The position numbers and the translations under genes are program-made. Under the pieces are notes generated by a model, which made no database searches, was not told where the DNA came from, and saw only the letters and a program-made list of their open reading frames with translations. From Thermothelomyces thermophilus ATCC 42464 (Eukaryota > Ascomycota > Sordariomycetes > Sordariales > Chaetomiaceae), in assembly GCF_000226095.1 (NCBI RefSeq), contig NC_016476.1:310001-374000 (forward strand): a stretch of 64,000 nucleotides of DNA, given 5' to 3'. Each line of letters opens with the position of its first letter. The first letter of the stretch is position 1. Shown one piece after another: positions 34,290 to 46,223 of this stretch.

Positions 34290-34739
34290 TAAACTAAGGC
34301 TAGAAGTTCTTAATATAACCAAAGGGGTATAAGGTATAGTTTTATTTTTCCGGTTCTATAGAGCTTTATTATATACAATAGGGATAAATAGGGGTTACCT
34401 ATCTAAGGGCACTAGAAAAAAGAGACAAGGACAACAGAAAGCTTTTAATACTTGTTTACTCCAAGGGATTAAAGTGACAAGATATAGTTCTTCTTTCTTT
34501 TATAAGTTAGGATACCTTTTTCTATATAAGTAGACTTTTCCATATCTATCTAAAGGGATATCGCTATTGCTACCTTTACCTCTATCCTTGTTACCGTCTA
34601 GATGGTTGGACTTGCCTACTATAATCGCGAATACTCGGACGCCCTAGACATTTTGAGCCGGAGCTCCTCCCTCTCTGACTAGATAGAGGTTTAGTTCTAG
34701 AGGTGCTAAGTAGTATCTTAGAAGGTTAGTACTAGCTTA
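34290..34739 (+). repeat. G2 5' LTR
   Basis: 450 bp. It starts TAAACTAAGGC (TGGACTAAGGC-like before RIP) and ends CTAGCTTA. Its partner is 45774-46223. Confidence 0.9.
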
Positions 34740-35559
34740 TATTTTAGGGGCTTAATTAGGGAGGAGCTTAGCTCTAAGTCTAAATTAGACTATTAGACTT
34801 TAAATATGATAGGATAGTAACGTTTACAATAGAGGAGCAAAGATATATATATAGAGGTATATATAGCAAAACTATTAGGAAAGTGAGAAGGGCGAATGTA
34901 GGTACTAAGAGATCGGTATATCTAGTGGTAGGCTAGGGAACTACTCTTGCCCTAATGTAATAATACCGCTAGTAGAGATAGCGGAAATTATAGGACGATG
35001 AGTTTAAAGGAGTTTGACGTCTATCTAGAGGGATAGAAACTCTGAAATACAGATTAGCGACGCTAGAACTATTTAAGATTTAGAAACGAGATTTTAGAAT
35101 TATATAGATACTAAGGAAGAGCTTTACGGCTATCCTAGCCCTAGTTACCTTAGTATTAGCGCTTACTAATAAGGGTATATTTATCTATATATTACTACTC
35201 TTCAGTAATCTAGTATAGATTTGTCTTATTATTCTAGGAGTTCTGACTTTAAGGGTTAGAGTGCTATTATTATAAGGTATCTCCTATTAGAAGGTTTAGG
35301 AATAGCTTTACTAGGTATACTTTAAAGGAGTAAAAGTAGTAGACTAAGTTTACGTTTAATCTTACTAGTTATAGGAAGACTTAAAAGAGAGGAGGAAAGC
35401 TTTCTAGATTAATTGTTTAGATAGAAGAGTTATCTTTAAGGAAGTTATCTAAATAGGAAGGTATAATTAAGGATAGTAACCTTAGGTATTACTCTTCTTA
35501 TTAGTTTAATAAATACTTTAATTAGAATTATTACTCTTAATACCTTTTATATCTAGGTA
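34740..35559. other. G2 leader and possible gag 5' part
   Basis: TA-rich. Frames open for short distances, but no start codon or domain can be supported. No match to a tRNA 3' end or to the LTR is evident next to the 5' LTR. Confidence 0.35.
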
Positions 35560-38500
35560 TATCAAAATCTTATTAAGAAGAATACTATTAGAATTACCTT
35601 AATTACTAGAGTTTAGAAACTTTATCTTAGACTTACAAGTTAAGTATTATATTTAAGTAAATATTATAATAAATAGACTTATTAAAGTTATTTAGGTTAT
35701 ATTCCCTTTACTAATAGATAAAGGATTACCTAATCTCTTCTCTAGTTATAATACTATTAAATACCTTAAACGTTTTAAAAAGGCTTATAAGATTTTTAAT
35801 AGAGATAATAATAATAAGATCTCTTACTTTAAGTAATAGTATATAGATGACCTTTAGGAAATCCTTAACTAGTAGCTAGAGTTAAAGAAGAAAGACTAGG
35901 CTACTTTCGAAGCTACTATCAAGGAACGCTAGAAGTAGAACGACTCTTACTAGGAAACCTCTACTTAGGAGCTAGAGTATCTTCTAGATTCCTAGTATAT
36001 AGATTTGGCCAAGTCTATCAATAACCGCCTAGAGTATGTTAACGTCCTGCTTACCTAAGTACCAAAGAAAAGGAAAGCGGTTTATTAGTTATCGGCTATC
36101 TAGAAGGTATAGGATAGATTTCCCCCTACTCTCTAGACTAGTCTTTAAGTCTATAAGAAGGGTAACTTATAGGTTAATAATATAGAGTAGGAGGATTTCT
36201 ATAACTTTATATAGGAATGTCTATATAAGGGAGTTAACGCTAAGTTAATATACTATAAGCTAGATCTAAAAGGAGGAGAAGTCAAGCTATAGGTAAACTA
36301 GACTATCGAGAAAAGCCCTTTAGCTCTCTGGGTATAAGAGAGTCCTTTAGGTTTATCTACCTAGAGAGACACTACCTTCGATGAGATCGTTAATAGGCTC
36401 GTAGATGCCTTATATAAACTCCGGATCAATAAGGGTAAAGTTAGCCGTAAATCCTTGGACAGGGGTAGGCGTTCCTATAACTAGATAGACGACTTGAGCG
36501 ACGACGAGATTAAGGAGATCTAGACCTACCTATCGGCTGCTTAAGAGTCTTAACGGAAGAAGAAGAGCAGTAGATTCCGGCTAAGTTCGACCTTGGCTAT
36601 ACCTTATAGCTACTACTACTATAGTAACTAGATATACTTTGCCTATAAGTGTCTAGTCCTAGTAGAGGATATCTATAACGGTCTTATCTATTAGCTTAGT
36701 TTTAAATAGATCTTAGGTAAGAGAGATCCTAGTCTTTTGAAGAGCTAGTAGGTCGAAATCCCTAGTAAGGATATAATTATTATAGCTAGTTAGGGGATCT
36801 AATAGTATATTATTTATACTTATACCTTTCTTTAGCTAGATCTTCCTAGCTAAAAGCTATATTAATAGTTTATAAAGAGCTACTAAAAGGAATATAGTTA
36901 CGAGTACCGTCTAAACTTAAACCTTATTACTAATAAGGCCTTCCTTTAGTATACTAAAGGTTTATACCTATTAGAAGTAGTTATAACCTCCCTTAATCGC
37001 CTTACTAATACTAAGAGAGTTTCCCTAAAGTTAATCTATAACTATACTAAGGCTAGGGAGATTGATTTCTAAATAGACTATAAGTAAGGTAGATATACTC
37101 TTATCTAGTAGGTAAAATAGACGGTGTCTTAGACAGATGACCCTATTTTCACTACCGATTATAAGGGCTTACTAACAGATAAGTCACGGTCTGACCAAAT
37201 AGTAATATAAGCTTTTAATACTATCAAGTCAGAGGTTAATAGTAAGGATATTTCTAATAAGGATAGTAATATAGTGACTATAGTATAGAGTACTACCCCT
37301 ATAAAACGTTATTTTATAGAAATAGAGGATAAGCTAATATAGGATCTTACTAAGTAAGAGGGGACTAATAAAGTAAAGACTATTTAATTACTAAAAAGAA
37401 ATATAGAAGTAAGAGGAATTAAACCTCTAGCTATAAGCTAAAGGGTTATAGCCATTACTAAGAGGGCTATTAACTATATTAGTAAGGGAGCTCTCCCCCT
37501 AGCTAGATAGAAATAAACCGTTTACTTTAAGGAATTAGAGAAATCGACTAAGAAGAATGTAGCCTATAACGTATTCTCTCTAGTTAGTAAGGCTCTTTAA
37601 GCGAAGATACTTACTATCGATAAGGTCTTAGGGATCTCCCTAGCGTTTAAGAACACGCTAATTGCTTTCCTTAAGTAAGATTATAAAAGTCCTTAGGAGG
37701 TAATTAAGTATAAGTGCTCGGTTAGTCCCTTCCCTAATAAGCCGGCTTTATAAGCAAGAGGGAGAGCGCTATAAGAGGTTAAGATATACCTTAGCTATCT
37801 AGGTAGATAGAGTAGCGTTAAGGGAGAAGAGTCTATAATTATAGTTCTAGCATTTCTAGGGGTTACTAGTAATAGCTAATAGGCTATTATAATAGATGGT
37901 TTCTGGAGTAATTACCTTATTAGATAGCGAGACTAGCTAGACTTATAAGGGATTAAAACATCCCTTAGGGCTCTAATCTATATACTATCTACTAGCTAGA
38001 AGATCTAGATAGGTATACTTATATAGATATATATACTACTAATGCTCTATTATAACTTCAAGGATCTAAGGGGTAAGAAGGTATTTGCTTTAATTAATAT
38101 TAGATCTAAGTATAATATAATTACCCTTAGCCTGGTATAGAAATACCGTCTCCCTATATAGATAATGATAGTAATTTCCTAGAGTCTTTATAATAGTAGG
38201 CCTTTTATTAGGGAAATAGTTAGTATAATCATCTTAGAGGCTATCTCGATCTATAAGCATTTTTTTATTTTAGATAGAGATACTAGTAGCTACTAAATCT
38301 TACTAGGTATACTATTTATCTATAATATAAGCCTAACGTTTAGCTATAAAGCTAGCTATTCAGTTATAATAAATATTATCGCCAAGAATAAATTAATTAA
38401 AGTATCGGTTATCTTAGACGTTATAGCTAAAACGACATTCGAAAGAAAATATTAACTTATAGGGGACGAACTCTAGCATCTAGTCACGACGACTACTACT

Positions 38501-41500
38501 ACCTCTACGTTCGCCGACATTTAGGATAGTAAAATTCTACTTAGATTTCTTAATAATTAGGCTAGTAAAGCCATTTTTAATATAATATTAAGGATTTCTT
38601 ACCTACCTCTTATTAATATGCTTACTAAAGTTTCGACATTTTGTCTTACTAGATAGAACACTTTAAAATAGAGATACTAGAAAACGGACGGCAAAACGGA
38701 GGAGTCTGGCGATCTAGATAGATAGAAAACGTTTAGGAAACTTATATCGGAGGTTAGAAAAGAGTTATAGAAGGTATAGACATTTACTATACGAAAGTCT
38801 ATAGCTAGAAAGGTTTACCCTATAGATACGGCTGTTAGTAATAGTTTAGTATCTAATGGTAACTCTAATTAGTAGGAACGGTGTCTAGGGGAAGCTACTA
38901 AGAAGATAAAGTTTAGGTTAGAGTAGGATAGCCTTATTATACTATAGGTTTTAGACTTAGAGCCTAAGATACGGCTTATAGCTAAATGGCTAGATATATT
39001 ACTTACGTCTATAGGAAGCTTTCCATCTAACTAGGAGAAGGAACTCTTTATATAGGTCTTATAGAACTAAGAGGCTACCTTAGCGTAGGATTTTATTAAA
39101 TATAGATAGATTTACCCTAATATTGTTCCCCCTTAGGTTATCTAGACCATCCCTTATATAATATAGTAATCAAAGAGTATCCTTATCCTAAAGCCGTTAA
39201 TGCTAAAGGTTATTAACCTCTTAAAGTAGCAGATCTAGTATAGGATTATCGAGCCTAGCTATAGAAGCTATTATAATAACTAGTTTCTAGTCCTTAAAAA
39301 GGACGGCAGCCTCCGGCTAATCAATAACGCCCAGAAAGCTAACGCTATAACTATATAGGACGTATTTGTACCACTAGCTATAGAAGAATTTAGTAAGGAC
39401 TTCAGGGGTTATAAAGTTATCTCCCTCTTAGACCTCTTCTCCGGGTATAACCAAGTCAGCCTTGATAAACAGAGCTAGGATCTTACTACCTTTTAAATAC
39501 CTATTAGGCTCTTCTAGATATATACTTTCCCTATGGGCAGAACAAACTCTATTGCCTAGTTTTAATAGGCAATGACCTAGATCTTCTAAAACCTAATTCC
39601 GGATATCTACCGCGTTTATCTAGATAATATCCATATAAAGGGGCCGCGGTCTGACTATAATAGGGAAGAAGTTGCCCCTAGATTATAGAAGTTTATAGTT
39701 AAATACCTCTAAAACATTAATATAGTTCTCCTAAATACTAAACTTACCGGAGCTACTATCGTAGCTAGGAAATCCTAGTAATACTACCTATAAGCAGTGT
39801 TACTTAGCTACTTCTATATACCTAAAAGGCGACTACCTAATAATACTAAAGTTATAAAAATCCTTAAGTAGACTTCTTATTTAGATTTAAGGGATATTTA
39901 TACCTTCCTAGGGATCATTAGCTACTATTAGATCTAGATAGAGCACTTCGCTACTATTGCTCGGCCGTTATATGACCTAATAAAAAAGAATGCCTATTAG
40001 GAATAGGGCCCTACTTAATAGCAGGCTATAAAGGAACTCTAAACTCGAATAACCACTACCCTAGTCCTTATACCACTTGTTTTCGATGACCCTAGATATA
40101 GTCAGATATACCTAATGACCGATATAAGTCTTTTTGGTTAGGGAAGAGTTATTAAATAAGTCGGCCTTAACAAGAAGAGACACCTATACCGGTTTAAGAG
40201 TAGGATATAGTCTAAGGCAGAGAAACGGTATAACCTTACTAAATAGGAGCTCTATAGACTGCTTTTCCTATTAAAATATTTCCGATGGTACCTCTTTAGT
40301 ATTCACTTTATTATAAAGACGGACGCTTTTATCCTAGTTTACTAGTTAAATGGCGTAGCTAGTAATATACCTAGAGCCTTAATAATATAGTAGATTGTAT
40401 AGATTTGGCTATTCGACTTTAAGGTCAAGTATATTCTAGGTTCTAAAAACGCTATTGCTAATAGGCTTTCGCGGAAGCCTCCTGGTTCATCTAACTAGAT
40501 AGAGAAAGCAAACGAAGAGGATATTGACGGTTAGGTTAATGTATAAGTCTATACTAACTACGTTAGCGATCCTCCTAAACCTATAGACCTAAACCTTAAG
40601 GAAGGATATTCTAAACACTCTAGGGCTATCGTATAATACTTAGCTACTCTAGAAGAACCTATAGCTATCCGACTATACTAGCGGCGACGTCTATTTAAAA
40701 AGGAAGCACTTAAATATTTGGTAGATAAGGGGCATCTATTCCTTTGGCTAGTAAACAATACCTAGAATCCTTGCCGTATAGTAGATACCTTAAAAGAAAG
40801 GCGATAAATTTTCTAGGCTTACTATAATAAGATAGGCTATAAGGGTGAAGAAGCTACTTACCAGAAGGTTACTAACTATTATTACTAGAAGGGAATGTAC
40901 GCTAACGTGGTAGAGTAGATTTATACCTACCTAGAGTATTAGGCATAAGATACTGAAAGATTTAGGGAGGTATATTTACATTTAGAACTTTCTCTAATCT
41001 TATTTACGAAATAGTACTTATATATCTAGTTTATACCCTCTAATTAGAGGGGGAGGCCCTATTTCCTCCTTAAGGCATATAACGATCTCTTAGGATTTGT
41101 AGAAGCCGAAGTCCTACCTAACAAGTCAGCTAGAGTAGTAAAGAACTTTATTAACTATAATATTCTCCTTTATTAGGGACTTCTAATAGTTATGATCGTT
41201 AATGGGGGATCTAAATTCAAAGGGGAAGCGAAAGCTATCCTAGAGGAACTAGGGGTAAAACGTATTATTATTTCTCCCTATAACTCTAAGGCTAATAATA
41301 TTAGTAAGGCTGGGTATATACCTATTATAGCTACCCTAGCAAAGATAACTATAGGGACTAGAAAGAACTAGTAATAGCTTCTTCCTTATATCTTATATAC
41401 TAACCATACTATCGTTCGAAATAGCTATAGCCGCTTACCCTTTAACCTTATCTATAACTATAATCCTATTAGCCTGATCGAAAACGATATTCCTACCTAG

Positions 41501-42200
41501 CGAATTCTTTACTAGGACTTTATAGCCGTCTAACTAGATAGGGAAAATAAAGTAGAAGCCTATCTACAATTATTAGAACTCTATACTAAGGTATTACTCG
41601 ATACGGAATTTAATCTAGAAGTTACTACTAAAAAAGTTACCGAAGCTAGATAAAAAATGGCTAAACGCCAAAATAAAGCCTACCACTATAAACTTAGAGC
41701 TAAGAATGCCTAAGTCAAGACAGGCGATCTTGTTCTAGTATATAATAACATTCAGTAGATTAATATAAGCTCGTTTCGAAAACTCTAGTACCGGTGGTAT
41801 AGCCTATACCAGGTCTAGGAAGTTAGGAACAGGAATACCTACTACCTAGAGACTCTTAACGGTATGACTATATAGATACTATATTCCGCGAACCGCGTTA
41901 AGAAGTTTTTCAAGCAAGATAGAGTTTAGCTTAAAGACGACGGATCTAATAGTTTTCTAGGTAAGTAGAACCCCTAGAACTAAGTAGGTTCTTTACTACT
42001 AGAAGCGTTTAAAGAAGTAGTAGTAGAAGAGGAAGCTCCTAGATAAACTAGGTAACTATAACCAAGTAACTAACTTACTAGATCTAAAGCCTAAGAGCAA
42101 TAATAGTAATAGTAGGAGCTTATAGTTAAACTAACTAGAGGGAAACTACCTAGATTTTAACTTTTGAACTATTAATAGAAGTATAAGTTAACCCTATTTA
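35560..42200 (+). pseudogene. G2 gag-pol in a single frame
   Basis: The capsid-like region is followed by a decayed zinc knuckle near 36610-36655 (YFAYKCLV), then the protease near 38078 (KVFALINIRSKYNII; the DTG triad is lost). RT starts near 39290 with VLKKDGSLRLINNA, then SLLDLFSGYNQVSL and YLDN near 39620. RNase H follows at about 40100-40420, and a zinc-binding region near 40870. The integrase core lies at about 41040-41350, with GRPYFLLKAYNDLLGFVEAE and NGG where the family has DGG. Gag, protease, RT and integrase all sit in the same frame, so this is a fused gag-pol. It belongs to a different Gypsy lineage from G1/G3. No chromodomain was seen. Confidence 0.8.
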
Positions 42201-42344
42201 ATTTTATTTCTATTTACTCTTTATTACCTAAACCTCTAATTACCCCTTTTCTATACCGCCTTTACCCCTTTTCCCTAAATCCCTAGTTCTCTACTTATAA
42301 TTGCTATTTACTCTATTTATAAGCTACCTATTAATCTCTAACTA

Positions 42345-43330
42345 TATTATCTAAATCTGTTAAAATTAGAGAGCTCTTTTTCTACATTACTAGCTAGACA
42401 TTCTTTGGCTAGCTATTAAGGTTAAACTTGGCCTGACCTATAAGTTAAGGGTTAGGATCTTAGGAGCTATCGTTAACTATATCTTCCTATAAGCACTTCT
42501 TATTACTCTAGTAACAGTTTCTATACCGTCTGTCTAGGATAGGACCTATTGAAATATAACTATAGAATAGCTATATAGTATAGATAGTAATGGGCTTCTT
42601 GTTCCTTAGAGGAGTAACCTTAGTTATTGACCTTTAGTAGGACTATTTATAGGCCTAATATGGTATTAGATTCCTATATCCCTAATTAGCTCTTCCTCTA
42701 ACTAGAGGGAGAAAGTTATTCTTATATATCTCTAAATATCTAGATAAATAAACTAAAAACTTAGGCCTAGTAGAGAACTATAGTATAAATCTACCGGCTA
42801 AACAGACTACTATTGTTAATTTCTACAAACCCTAGGTATAACCGCTTCGCTAGAGCTCCCTTATAGGTATAGAAGAATTCTATATAGGTAAGAGCAAGTC
42901 TTAGGATTCTAAACATCTACTCTAAGGTATTAGAATCAGGGTTTAGCTCCTAACGAATATATAGGACTACCTATATCTTAGGGTGCTTAATGAAAAAGAA
43001 TCTATAGTATAAAAGGAACAATTCGTATTAGTACTATATCAAGGCTACCTCTAGATAATCTAAAGGCATTAGGAGATCTTCTAGGTAAGCTACTCTTACT
43101 ACCTATATAAACTTAGGAGGTACGAGGAACTAATTATCCTAGGTAGTCGTTAAATCCACTAGTCGGTTAGTTATTAAGGGAAGTATAGGCTTAGTATCCT
43201 TGTCGATTTCTATATCTTTCTAGATAGAGGATTTATATCTCCAGCGCTTAACTCTTTTAGTAGATATAGTAGTTAAACTTGCTTACAGGAGCTTATAGTA
43301 AGTTCGAAGGAGAAGTAATATAGAAAGAAG
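42345..43330 (-). pseudogene. G2 antisense ORF, unknown function
   Basis: The minus-strand frame has about 320 codons interrupted only by TAG/TAA. Segments include KRVKRWRYKSSI, LVPPKFI, VVRVAYLEDLLMPLDYLEVA, LNPDSNTLE, MFRILRLALTYIEFFYTYKG and ALAKRLYLGFVEINNSSLFS. The long, non-repetitive reading with conserved-looking charged blocks suggests a real former gene. No domain is recognised. It is divergent from the sense ORF at 43913 and opposite to gag-pol, a position known for extra antisense ORFs in some plant Ty3/Gypsy elements. Confidence 0.5.
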
Positions 43331-43912
43331 TAGTATTAGCCGTCTAAGTAAAGGAAGACAATTATAAGTAAGAGTTAGTTAGAAAGGTAGAAAAGTAAGA
43401 AGAAGTTTAAGGAGAAATAGGGGATACCTATCCTTTAAATAATTTAATAGTTAGGGTATTAGAACTATTAGATTTCCATTTAAAGAAGGTATGCCTAGGC
43501 TAGAATAACCTATTATATAATAGGTTATATTCCTTTATTACTACTAGATAAAACGTAAGTCAAGGTTATTCCTTAAGGTTATAATAAAGAATGACCTGAT
43601 TATATAGAGGCTAATATAATTACCTATCGGATAGTACTAGAACTAGTAAATATAGCCTAGAATAGCTAGATAAGGAAGGCGTTTGGGAGGAACTAGAAGG
43701 TCTATAAATTACCCTAACTTAATCTTCCTCTCCCCTCTCTTTTCTATAACTAATAACTATAAACTATAAATTGCTAACTTATAAAAACGCTATATAAAAT
43801 ATCTTCTCCACCTAGTTAGATAGCTAGGTACTATTAGGCAAGTATTCTACTAAGCGATTCTTTTCTAAATGTTAATAGTCTAGGTTTTAAGCAACTCTAC
43901 GTAAGTCTCCTA
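43331..43912. other. G2 region between divergent extra ORFs
   Basis: A plus-strand frame is partly open from about 43381 (VRVLELLDFHLKKV) but contains TGA and many TAA codons. It could be an upstream exon of the 43913 ORF or a spacer with promoters. Undecided. Confidence 0.35.
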
Positions 43913-45781
43913 ATGGCAAATATATATAGGGATAACGTTAGAGAGTTAGATCGAAGAAGAAGAGAAGGATCGGTTTCTCTCCCTCTGACTAGAGGGCTAA
44001 GCTAACCGAGTATAGGACTACCTTTACTCCTTTTAGGAGAAGATTCCGAAACCCTAAGGCTCTTTCTTTAGTATCTCCTTACGACTTAGGTTCCGGGGGA
44101 AGAAATCGCTGACTACCTAAGGAGTAGTAATACCTGGAAGCTCTTTAACGAACTATATATTAGGCCTATCCCTTACTCTAGGGAAGTGGTAGCTAAAAGG
44201 CTAGAGTATCTTATAAGTCCTAGTCCTAAGACTAACAAATAGATTATTAGCTATCTATTTCCCTTATATATTAGGCTATATAGCTAGGGGAAGATATACT
44301 TTAGCTAATGTTAATATAATATTATTATAAGCCTATATGATATTAAAAGGCTTATATTAAGAAAGGAATACCTAAACGGCTATAACCTCTTAAACCTGCT
44401 TTAGTATATATTAGTATCTTATAAGCTATATATTTATATCTTTTTAGAAGCTATTAGCGATTCAAAGCCTAAGTAGTTAGCACTACCCTCGCGAAAATAG
44501 AAGGACGCGGCTAGAAAACGATTCTAGATAATCCTTTACTACTTACGATAATTATACTAAGCTATAGCTATATATAACTAGATAGAGTCCTATCTCTATT
44601 ATATAGACTCCTATCCTTTTAATAAGTAGAGCCGAAAAGATCTATTTAAGACTCTATAAGATAAGGTCATTCTCCCTAGCTTTCTTTTTCCACTGCCTAG
44701 AGGTTATATATACTAGCTAATAGTATAGGTAATGTTAAAGTAAAAAGGCTAGTAGGAATATAGTATCTAGGTCGCTAAGTTCTGCCACTTCTACTTTTAA
44801 GAGATATAATAGGGAGATAAGATATAGCTTAAGCTCCCCTAGTAGAAGGGCTATCTATACATAGGGCTAAAAGTAATAGAGGCTAAGAACAAGATATTAA
44901 TACTCTAGCTTAGAATAATCCGGATAGCTCTAGGCTATCTACCTAATAGCTCCCTTTGGCTAGAAAAGCCGAAGAACCTTTAGGGGGATATCTATCCCTA
45001 TTAACTACCTAGGTAGCCTATAGACAAGCCACTTTACAGGCCGCCGGTTTTATAATCATAGCTATAGCTAGGACAGGCAAAATCGGTTATCTTTATCTAG
45101 ATAGAGGAAGGAGAAGATAACCTGCTACCGATAAAGGAGTAACTAGTCATGAAAAAGGATTGCTAGGTTCCCTTAGACAATGCCATCTAACGATTTCTTA
45201 GCAAAGCACCTAAGGGACTTAGGCTACCTTAGCTACTTTAATAAGTATTTAAGTATCCTTATAAGCTAAGGATAGCTATTTACTAATATATAGTAGAACA
45301 AGTAGAGGAGTAACTCATAGCTATAGAAGGGTAAAGAAAGCCTTTAAGGTTATAATAGTAGTAACTAATTAAATAAGTGTCTCTAGTAACTTAATGGCTA
45401 CCTAGTTAGACTAAGACAAAGCTAAGTAAGCCGGTATGGATATAAGAGATACGCTTAACCTAAGCCATTAAGAAAGAATAGGCTCGTTAACGTCATCCTA
45501 ACGATAATCCTACTAAATACACTTAACCCCTACTATTCGAACATTTAGAGCCTAAAGATCTCAAGCTAGTTCCTAAGTATCTACTATAATTTATAGGTTA
45601 AGATACGCTAGATACTAAAGTAGAAGCCTAGTAAAGGCATTAGGCATCTAAGAAACAGCCCTTACCTAAGGGTAATAGTAAAGCTAAGTAGGCTAAGCAT
45701 TATAAGGAACGTAAGTAAGATTTTAGGTCTAAATTTACTAGTAAAAGCCTTAGGCAAATTCAAAGGGGAAGTATAGACTAA
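43913..45781 (+). pseudogene. G2 sense ORF downstream of pol, 622 codons
   Basis: It starts at ATG 43913 (MANIYRDNVRELDRRRREGS) and keeps one frame to TAA 45779-45781, eight bases inside the 3' LTR. Interruptions are only TAG/TAA. Features include an N-terminal Arg cluster, GEEIADYLRSSNTWKLFNEL, REVVAKRLEYLISP, KFCHFYF, LVMKKDC and a strongly basic C-terminus (HYKERK, RSKFTSKSLR). I see no signal peptide, no clear transmembrane helix and no known domain, so an envelope role is not supported. It shares the frame phase of gag-pol but is 1.7 kb away. It probably was an accessory or captured gene. Confidence 0.55.
45762..45773 (+). other. G2 polypurine tract
   Basis: aaaggggaagta directly before the 3' LTR. 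Confidence 0.7.
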
Positions 45782-46223
45782 GGCTAAAAGTTCTTAATAT
45801 AATTAAAGGGGTATAGGGTATAGTTTTATTTTTCCGGTTCTATAGAGCTTTATTATATATAATAAGAATAAATAAGGGTTACCTATCTAAAGGTACTAGA
45901 AAAAAGAGATAAGGACAATAGAGAGCTTTTAATACTTGTTTACTCTAAGGGATTAAAGTAATAGGATATAGTTCTTCTTTCTTTTATAAGTTAGGATACC
46001 TTTTTCTACATAAGTAGACTTTTCTATATCTATCTAGAGGGATATCACTATCGCTACCTTTGCCTCTATCCTTGTTACCGTCTAGATGGTCGGACTTGCC
46101 TACTATGACCATAAACATCTAGACGCCCTAGATATTTTGAGCCAGAGCTCCTCCCTCTCTGACCAGATAGAGGTTTGGTTCTAGAGGTGCTAAGTAATGC
46201 CCTAGAGGGTTGGCACTAGCTTA
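45774..46223 (+). repeat. G2 3' LTR
   Basis: 450 bp, direct repeat of 34290-34739, beginning TAGACTAAGGC and ending CTAGCTTA. LINE B resumes with atagccttcttt. Confidence 0.9.

Larger units (their letters stand above)
34290..46223 (+). mobile_element. Gypsy element G2 with two extra ORFs
   Basis: Two 450-bp LTRs flank an 11,934-bp element, much longer than the other Gypsy copies here. Gag-pol occupies about 35560-42200. The remaining 3.6 kb before the 3' LTR hold a minus-strand ORF (43330-42345) and a plus-strand ORF (43913-45781). A polypurine tract abuts the 3' LTR, so the extra ORFs lie inside the element. No internal target duplication or second LTR pair was found that would make them a later insertion. 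Confidence 0.88.

Noticed and set aside
34740-34760. Self-priming PBS in G2
   Set aside because: The bases after the G2 5' LTR (tattttaggggc) have no convincing complement in its LTR, so the self-priming claim is limited to the G1/G3/G4/G5/G6 family.
43913-45781. Envelope-like gene in G2
   Set aside because: No signal peptide, transmembrane helix or furin-like site is visible. The C-terminus is basic and soluble-looking.
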